This document shows, piece after piece, positions 13,436 through 16,985 of a stretch of 16,985 bases of DNA. The stretch covers positions 1 to 16,985 of the forward strand of contig CAMAXB010000029.1 in the NCBI GenBank assembly GCA_945862035.1, written 5' to 3'. Under the pieces are notes generated by a model, which was given only the letters and a program-made list of their open reading frames with translations, had not been told where the DNA came from and did no database searches. Positions within the stretch are counted from its first letter, which is position 1. Every line of letters starts with the position of its first letter. The stretch is from Opitutus sp. GAS368 (GTDB taxonomy: Bacteria > Verrucomicrobiota > Verrucomicrobiia > Opitutales > Opitutaceae). Both the position numbers and the translations under genes were made by a program.

Positions 13436-14302
13436 TTAGGTCGCGTTACGTTCGTAAGTCGACTCGAACTCGCCCACGAAACCGGCAAAGAGGCTGGCGC
13501 GCTCAATTTCGCCGGCGGCGGTGTAGTGTTGGACGAGGTTGCGGCAGCAGCGGCAAAGCACCTCGCGTACGGGGGTGGGGGCGAGGTCCAGCGGCGACGG
13601 GTCGATCTCTTGGGCGCGGAGCAGGCCGAGAATCTCATCGGCGGAGCGGAGGATGCCGCCGTCGAAGGCATCAATGAAGAAAGGTTCCGCGTCGAGGAAG
13701 CAGCCGACCATGAAGTGGCCGGGCAGGCCAACGGGTTCGAGCTCGAGCCCGGCGCGTTGGGCCACGAGGAGATAGACGATGCTCAGGGAGACCGGGATGC
13801 CCTTCTTCCGTTCGAGCACGACATCGAGGTAGCTGTTGAGCGGATCGGTGTAGTGCTCGATGTTCCCCCGGAAACCGTAGTCGTGGAAGAGCACCCGGTT
13901 GAGCACCCGGCACTTTTCGCGGGCGCTGGAGGGTTCGACGATCAGCTCGCGGCAGCGGGCGGCGATGGCGTCGAGTTGTTCGCAGCACCGACCGGCATCA
14001 AGCCGCGGATTGACCGTGCGGGCCAGCATCAGGCTTCCGGTCTCCAGCTCATAGCTGAGCGACCGGATGAAGGTGCGAAACTCGGCGGCGGGATCCGAGA
14101 AGTTCAGCTCCTCCATAAACCGGCGGGCGTGCCACGCGAGCGCACGGTGCTTGCCGCTGGCCACGCCGCGCAGAAAGGACTCGGCCTCACCGCCGTTTGC
14201 CGCGAAGTGGGCATGCAGGGCCCGGCGCACGACGGGGCTGGAGTCATCGAGCAGGCTCAACAGAGCCTCACGGCTGATGGCACTGGGCGTTGCGGGATCC
14301 AC
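13436..14302 (-). CDS. SirB1-type transglutaminase-like protein
   Basis: The protein belongs with SirB1/transglutaminase-like core-2 proteins, a widespread cytosolic family of poorly known biochemical role. The signature runs from NSYLDVVLERKKGIPVSLS (156-174) through VYLLVAQRAGLELEPVGLPG (176-195) to HFMVG and FFIDAFDGG (208-216). The N-terminal 20-60 stretch (LLSLLDDSSPVVRRALHAHF) resembles a HEAT-type helix pair. I chose GTG at 14302 (288 residues, near family size); the frame is open to 14563, but 14361-14445 within it is a repeat element, so the longer form is unlikely. TTG at 14314 is an alternative. It lies between yggS and aroE on the same strand and may share their transcript. Confidence 0.82.
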   Translation of the reverse strand: MDPATPSAISREALLSLLDDSSPVVRRALHAHFAANGGEAESFLRGVASGKHRALAWHARRFMEELNFSDPAAEFRTFIRSLSYELETGSLMLARTVNPRLDAGRCCEQLDAIAARCRELIVEPSSAREKCRVLNRVLFHDYGFRGNIEHYTDPLNSYLDVVLERKKGIPVSLSIVYLLVAQRAGLELEPVGLPGHFMVGCFLDAEPFFIDAFDGGILRSADEILGLLRAQEIDPSPLDLAPTPVREVLCRCCRNLVQHYTAAGEIERASLFAGFVGEFESTYERNAT

Positions 14303-14360
14303 AAAACGACCCAAAAACTTTCCCCCGGCTGCGCAATCGAAAAGAGGCCGGGCGTGGGGG

Positions 14361-14445
14361 AACGCTTTGCCCTCACTACGTTGGTTTGAACCGCACGGCG
14401 TGAACTCCAAGCCAGCGCGTTGAGGGCAACTCGCGCCACCTTCAA
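14361..14445. repeat. Palindromic repeat element, copy B
   Basis: On the - strand this begins AAGGTGGCGCGAGTTGCCCT, followed by CAACGCGCTGGCTTGG, closely matching copy A at 12268. On the + strand the first arm (14367-14388, TTTGCCCTCACTACGTTGGT...) is the inverted partner. Arms of about 23 bp are separated by about 20 bp. It lies between yggS and the SirB1-type gene and shows no protein-coding character. Its arms differ from each other more than in a recent insertion, which suggests an old copy. Confidence 0.7.
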
Positions 14446-14474
14446 GGCACCCTCCTGAGTGAGCCCTGCTTGGA

Positions 14475-15185
14475 TTAGGCGGCGGGTGGCGGGGCCGAGC
14501 GGGCCCCGAAGAGGGCGGTTCCCACGCGCACCTGCGTACTTCCCGCCAGAATGGCCGCCTCAAGGTCGCCGCTCATGCCCATCGAAAGCTCCTTCAGGGG
14601 CGTGTTGAAACGGGCAGCCAAGTCGTCCCGGATGGTGCGCAGGTTCACGAAGGTGCGTGTAGCCACGTCGGGATCGTCCGAAAGCGGGGCAATCGTCATA
14701 AGGCCGTCGACCTGCAGGTGAGCGCAGGCCAGTGCGGCCTCCAGCAGCCGTGACGCATCGGCCGGCTCCGCGCCGAACTTGGCCGGATCATTGCCGGCGT
14801 TGATCTGGAGCAGCACCGCCCGCTTCTTTCCCTGTTCACCGGCCGCGCGATCCAGCAGGCCCAGCAGCTTGGGGCTGTCGGCGCTTTGGATCCGATCGAA
14901 GAACTCGACGGCCAGCCTGGCCTTGTTGGACTGCAGGTGTCCGATCAGTTCCCAGCGCAGGCCGGCTGGCCCGACCGGCCGCTTGGCCGCGGCCTCCTGC
15001 ACGCGATTCTCGCCCACGCCGTGCAGCCCGTAGCGCGCGGCGTAGACCGCAGCGTCGACCGGGTGAGTCTTGGTCACCGCCAGCAGTTCCACGGAGTCGG
15101 CGGGCCGGCCGGCCCGCGCGCAGGCGGCGGCAATCTGGGCCCGGACGGCGTCGGTTCGGGCGGCAAACTCCACGTAGGTGATCAT
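14475..15185 (-). CDS. yggS: YggS/PLPBP family pyridoxal phosphate homeostasis protein
   Basis: This single-domain, PLP-binding TIM-barrel protein has no known enzyme activity; the family maintains the B6 vitamer and amino-acid balance in the cell. At 236 residues it has the usual length (E. coli 234). PLP-binding Lys39 is in LLAVTKTHP, followed by GVGENRVQEA (56-65), WELIGHLQSNKA (78-89) and, near the end, LSMGMSGDLEAAI and GSTQVRVGTALFG, which bind the phosphate. All key residues are present. The ATG at 15185 has no Shine-Dalgarno motif. The gene is divergent from the LysR-type regulator with 71 bp between, and leads a possible yggS-SirB1-aroE unit, although a repeat element lies behind it. 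Confidence 0.95.
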   Translation of the reverse strand: MITYVEFAARTDAVRAQIAAACARAGRPADSVELLAVTKTHPVDAAVYAARYGLHGVGENRVQEAAAKRPVGPAGLRWELIGHLQSNKARLAVEFFDRIQSADSPKLLGLLDRAAGEQGKKRAVLLQINAGNDPAKFGAEPADASRLLEAALACAHLQVDGLMTIAPLSDDPDVATRTFVNLRTIRDDLAARFNTPLKELSMGMSGDLEAAILAGSTQVRVGTALFGARSAPPPAA

Positions 15186-15205
15186 GGTAAAGCGGGTTAA
15201 AGGGA

Positions 15206-15233
15206 TTGCCTTGGAATTAGAGAAGTTTATACT
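15206..15233 (+). promoter_or_regulatory. Putative sigma-70 promoter of the LysR-type regulator
   Basis: TTGCCT (15206-15211) and TATACT (15228-15233) are separated by 16 bp and match the -35 and -10 consensus at 4 of 6 and 5 of 6 positions. The start codon follows 23 bp after the -10 box. The region is short (71 bp) and shared with divergent yggS, so a regulator bound here could affect both genes. Confidence 0.5.
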
Positions 15234-15256
15234 GCAACACTTGAAGACTCTACGCC

Positions 15257-16159
15257 ATGCAAATTGAGAATTTCAAAATCTTTGCCGACTTGGTCGAAAC
15301 CAAGAGCTTCTCAAAGTCCGCCAAGATCAATGGTATCACCCAGTCTGCTGTCAGTCAGCAGGCCCGGGCGATGGAGCGTCATTTCAAGACGCTGCTGATT
15401 GATCGGAGCCAGAAGCAGTTCCAGCTGACGCGGGAGGGTCAGCGGGTCTACGACGCTTCCAAGGAGCTTCTGCACAGCTACGACAAGCTCCTGAGCGAGC
15501 TGCAGGAGATGAAGAAGGTCATTAGCGGCACGATTCGTATCTCGACCATCTATTCGATCGGTCTCCACGAGCTTCCGCCGTACATCAAGCGCTTTCTGCA
15601 GGACTACCCGTCGGTCAACGTTCGCGTCGAATATCGGCGCTCGAACTTGGTCTATGAGGATATCCTCCACAACTCGGTTGATTTCGGCCTGGTCGCCTTC
15701 CCGGTCAAACAGCGCCAAATTGAGGTCGTTCCGTTCCGGAACGACCACCTGGTCCTGATCGCCCCGCCGGGCCATCCGCTGGCGCGCCGGGGCACCGAGG
15801 TCGACCTGCGTGAGTTGGCCGGACTCAAGTTCATCGGCTTCGATCCCGACATCCCGACCCGCAAGGCGGTCGATCAGATCTTTCGTGACAACAAGCTCGA
15901 AATCGAGCCGGTCATGGAGTTCGACAATATCGAAACCGTGAAGCGCGCGGTCGAGATCGACCACGGTATTGCCATCGTCCCGCAGGCAACGGTCCTGCAG
16001 GAGGCCCGGCAGGGCACGCTCGCGGTCCTCCACTTCAAGGGCAAGGAATTCACCCGGCCGCTTGCGATCCTCCATCGCAAGGGCAGGGTGCTGACCCCGG
16101 CCATGAAAAAATTCATCGATACCCTCGGAATGGACCTGCCCGAGGCGCGCGGCCAGTGA
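15257..16159 (+). CDS. LysR-type transcriptional regulator
   Basis: The 300-residue length is typical for LysR regulators. The N-terminal winged helix (1-60) has FADLVETKSFSKSAKINGIT (9-28), then QSAVSQQARAMERHF (29-43) as the recognition helix and its follow-on. The co-inducer domain spans about 90-290 and includes GTIRISTIYSIGLHELPPYI in the first lobe and the usual DFGLVAFP and VEIDHGIAIVPQ segments. The domain layout resembles the CysB/CbbR/CysL branch, but the ligand cannot be read from sequence. LysR regulators often control a divergent neighbour, here yggS, as well as themselves; no clear T-N11-A box stands out in the 71-bp gap. The ATG has no Shine-Dalgarno motif. Confidence 0.92.
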   Translation: MQIENFKIFADLVETKSFSKSAKINGITQSAVSQQARAMERHFKTLLIDRSQKQFQLTREGQRVYDASKELLHSYDKLLSELQEMKKVISGTIRISTIYSIGLHELPPYIKRFLQDYPSVNVRVEYRRSNLVYEDILHNSVDFGLVAFPVKQRQIEVVPFRNDHLVLIAPPGHPLARRGTEVDLRELAGLKFIGFDPDIPTRKAVDQIFRDNKLEIEPVMEFDNIETVKRAVEIDHGIAIVPQATVLQEARQGTLAVLHFKGKEFTRPLAILHRKGRVLTPAMKKFIDTLGMDLPEARGQ

Positions 16160-16173
16160 GGATCTGGGCTTGA

Positions 16174-16199
16174 CCGGGCCAACGCCGGTCCCGGCCCGG
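16174..16199 (+). terminator. Possible hairpin after the LysR-type gene
   Basis: CCGGGCC (16174-16180) and GGCCCGG (16193-16199) form a 7-bp stem with a 12-nt loop; GACCGG/CCGGTC (16172-16177, 16185-16190) is an alternative. The following bases (AATATCTCCTCTCCC) are not a real U run. It may be a weak or partial terminator before the TlpA-like gene. Confidence 0.3.
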
Positions 16200-16231
16200 A
16201 ATATCTCCTCTCCCCTCAGACTCCTAATTCC

Positions 16232-16804
16232 ATGAAGATCAGTCGCCGTAGTGTGATTCTTGCGACCGCCGCTGTCCTGGGCGGCCTCGCCTCCTGTAAG
16301 GACCCTTCCGCTTCCACGGCAGGTTCGGCCCTCGCGGCGCTGCCGGTCCCCGCCAGTGCGGCAGGCGCCGTGGCCTCGGAGCTGCCGGTGATCGGGCCGG
16401 GTCCCTCGTGGAAACTGCGTGACATTGCAGGCCGTGAGGTCAGCTCGGACGAGTTCAAGGGCAAGGTGGTCGTCGTCGATTTTTGGGCAACCTGGTGCGG
16501 GCCCTGCAAGGAAGAGATCCCGGGCTATGTTGAGCTCCAGAAGAAGCATGGCGACAAGGGCTTTGTGATCGTCGGGGTTTCCCTCGACCAGCAGGGGCCA
16601 CCCGTCGTGAAGCGCTATGCGGACTCCGCCAAAATCAACTACCCGCTGGTCATGGGCGACGACAGCGTGGTCGCGGCTTTCGGCGGCATCGACGCGATCC
16701 CGACCACCTTCCTGATCGATCGCGAAGGGCGCATTCGGCATCGGAAGGTTGGGGCGATGGAGACGGCCGAGTACGAGAAATTGATCACTCCGCTGCTGGA
16801 GTAA
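16232..16804 (+). CDS. TlpA-like thioredoxin-fold lipoprotein
   Basis: It is a predicted membrane-anchored periplasmic thiol-disulfide protein. The 190 residues begin with a lipoprotein signal: MKISRRS, a hydrophobic stretch, and the lipobox LASC with lipid-bearing Cys22. A flexible Ala/Ser/Pro linker (24-50) follows. The thioredoxin domain has FKGKVVVVDFWATWCGPCKE (75-94), active-site Cys89 and Cys92, and the cis-Pro loop DAIPTTFLID near 150-160. This layout fits TlpA/ResA-type reductases, which reduce protein disulfides, for example in cytochrome c maturation; the actual partner is unknown. It lies 72 bp behind the LysR-type gene with no clear Shine-Dalgarno motif. Confidence 0.92.
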   Translation: MKISRRSVILATAAVLGGLASCKDPSASTAGSALAALPVPASAAGAVASELPVIGPGPSWKLRDIAGREVSSDEFKGKVVVVDFWATWCGPCKEEIPGYVELQKKHGDKGFVIVGVSLDQQGPPVVKRYADSAKINYPLVMGDDSVVAAFGGIDAIPTTFLIDREGRIRHRKVGAMETAEYEKLITPLLE

Positions 16805-16864
16805 TCCAACGGCGCTTCGAGCCGGGGATGGACCTTCCCGGTTTTGGACCTAGCGTGGCCGGCG

Positions 16865-16985
16865 ATGACCTTTCCGGCTCACCTCCTGTTTCCGCTCGCG
16901 AGCAGCGTCGGATACGTGATTGCGGTCCTGCTGGTGAAGCGGTCGTCCGCCTACGGGGTGGGCCTTTGGCGCACCACGTTCGTGT
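16865..16985 (+). CDS. Probable DMT/EamA-family membrane transporter, 3' end missing
   Basis: An ATG at 16865 opens a frame that stays open for 40 codons to the window end. The peptide starts MTFPAHLLFPLASSVGYVIA and continues with VLLVKRSSAYGVGLWRTTFV: a hydrophobic first helix, a short basic turn and the start of the second helix. That spacing resembles the N-terminus of EamA/drug-metabolite transporters. The fragment is too short for certainty. It lies 60 bp after the TlpA-like gene on the same strand. Confidence 0.55.
   Translation, partial: MTFPAHLLFPLASSVGYVIAVLLVKRSSAYGVGLWRTTFV

Noticed and set aside
14303..14563. Longer N-terminus for the SirB1-type protein
   Set aside because: The extension is translated through palindromic repeat copy B and overlaps the end of yggS, so it is not likely to be coding.
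15311..16741. 476-codon - strand frame opposite the LysR-type and TlpA-like genes
   Set aside because: It covers two clear genes and their gap, and its composition is that of a codon-mirror shadow (Asp/Arg/Leu-rich).

Overview
The window is high-GC bacterial DNA with ordinary chromosomal housekeeping genes on both strands. Gene content (TonB-dependent receptor, cytosolic-type malate dehydrogenase, prepilin peptidase, TlpA-like lipoprotein) means a Gram-negative outer membrane. Together with the intergenic repeats and the near absence of Shine-Dalgarno motifs, it reminds me of Verrucomicrobiota of the Opitutaceae type. That placement is inference; no marker gene here proves it. There are no rRNA or tRNA genes, insertion sequences, phage genes or CRISPR arrays that I can see.

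Layout. 1-1094 (+) is the 3' part of a gene for a modular protein built from repeated domains of about 80 residues, closed by a strong terminator. 1278-2126 (+) is pyridoxal kinase. 2127-2367 holds a 10-bp-periodic intergenic repeat and a terminator for the next gene. 2368-4534 (-) carries DAHP synthase followed by malate dehydrogenase. 4535-4852 is an AT-rich divergent regulatory region with a perfect 16-bp palindrome, a possible 28-codon leader ORF and two strong hairpins. 4853-7131 (+) is ygfZ overlapping galK. 7159-8070 (-) is a prepilin peptidase. 8230-12256 (+) is a TonB-dependent receptor with a secreted propeller-like protein directly behind it. 12405-15185 (-) is yggS, a SirB1-type transglutaminase-like gene and aroE, with repeat elements between and around them. 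15257-16804 (+) is a LysR-type regulator and a TlpA-like thioredoxin lipoprotein. A probable DMT-family transporter begins at 16865 and runs off the end.

How the genes relate. DAHP synthase (step 1) and shikimate dehydrogenase (step 4) belong to the same aromatic pathway but are in separate transcription units. Pyridoxal kinase and YggS both act in vitamin B6 homeostasis. The receptor and propeller-like protein probably form one envelope-associated unit. The rest looks like independent core genes.

I found no clear new multi-gene system. The points most worth a second look are the DAHP synthase leader region, the repeated-domain protein at the left edge, two palindromic repeat elements flanking the aroE/SirB1 block, an inverted repeat that appears to have become part of the aroE N-terminus, the extended galactokinase, and the receptor/propeller pair.
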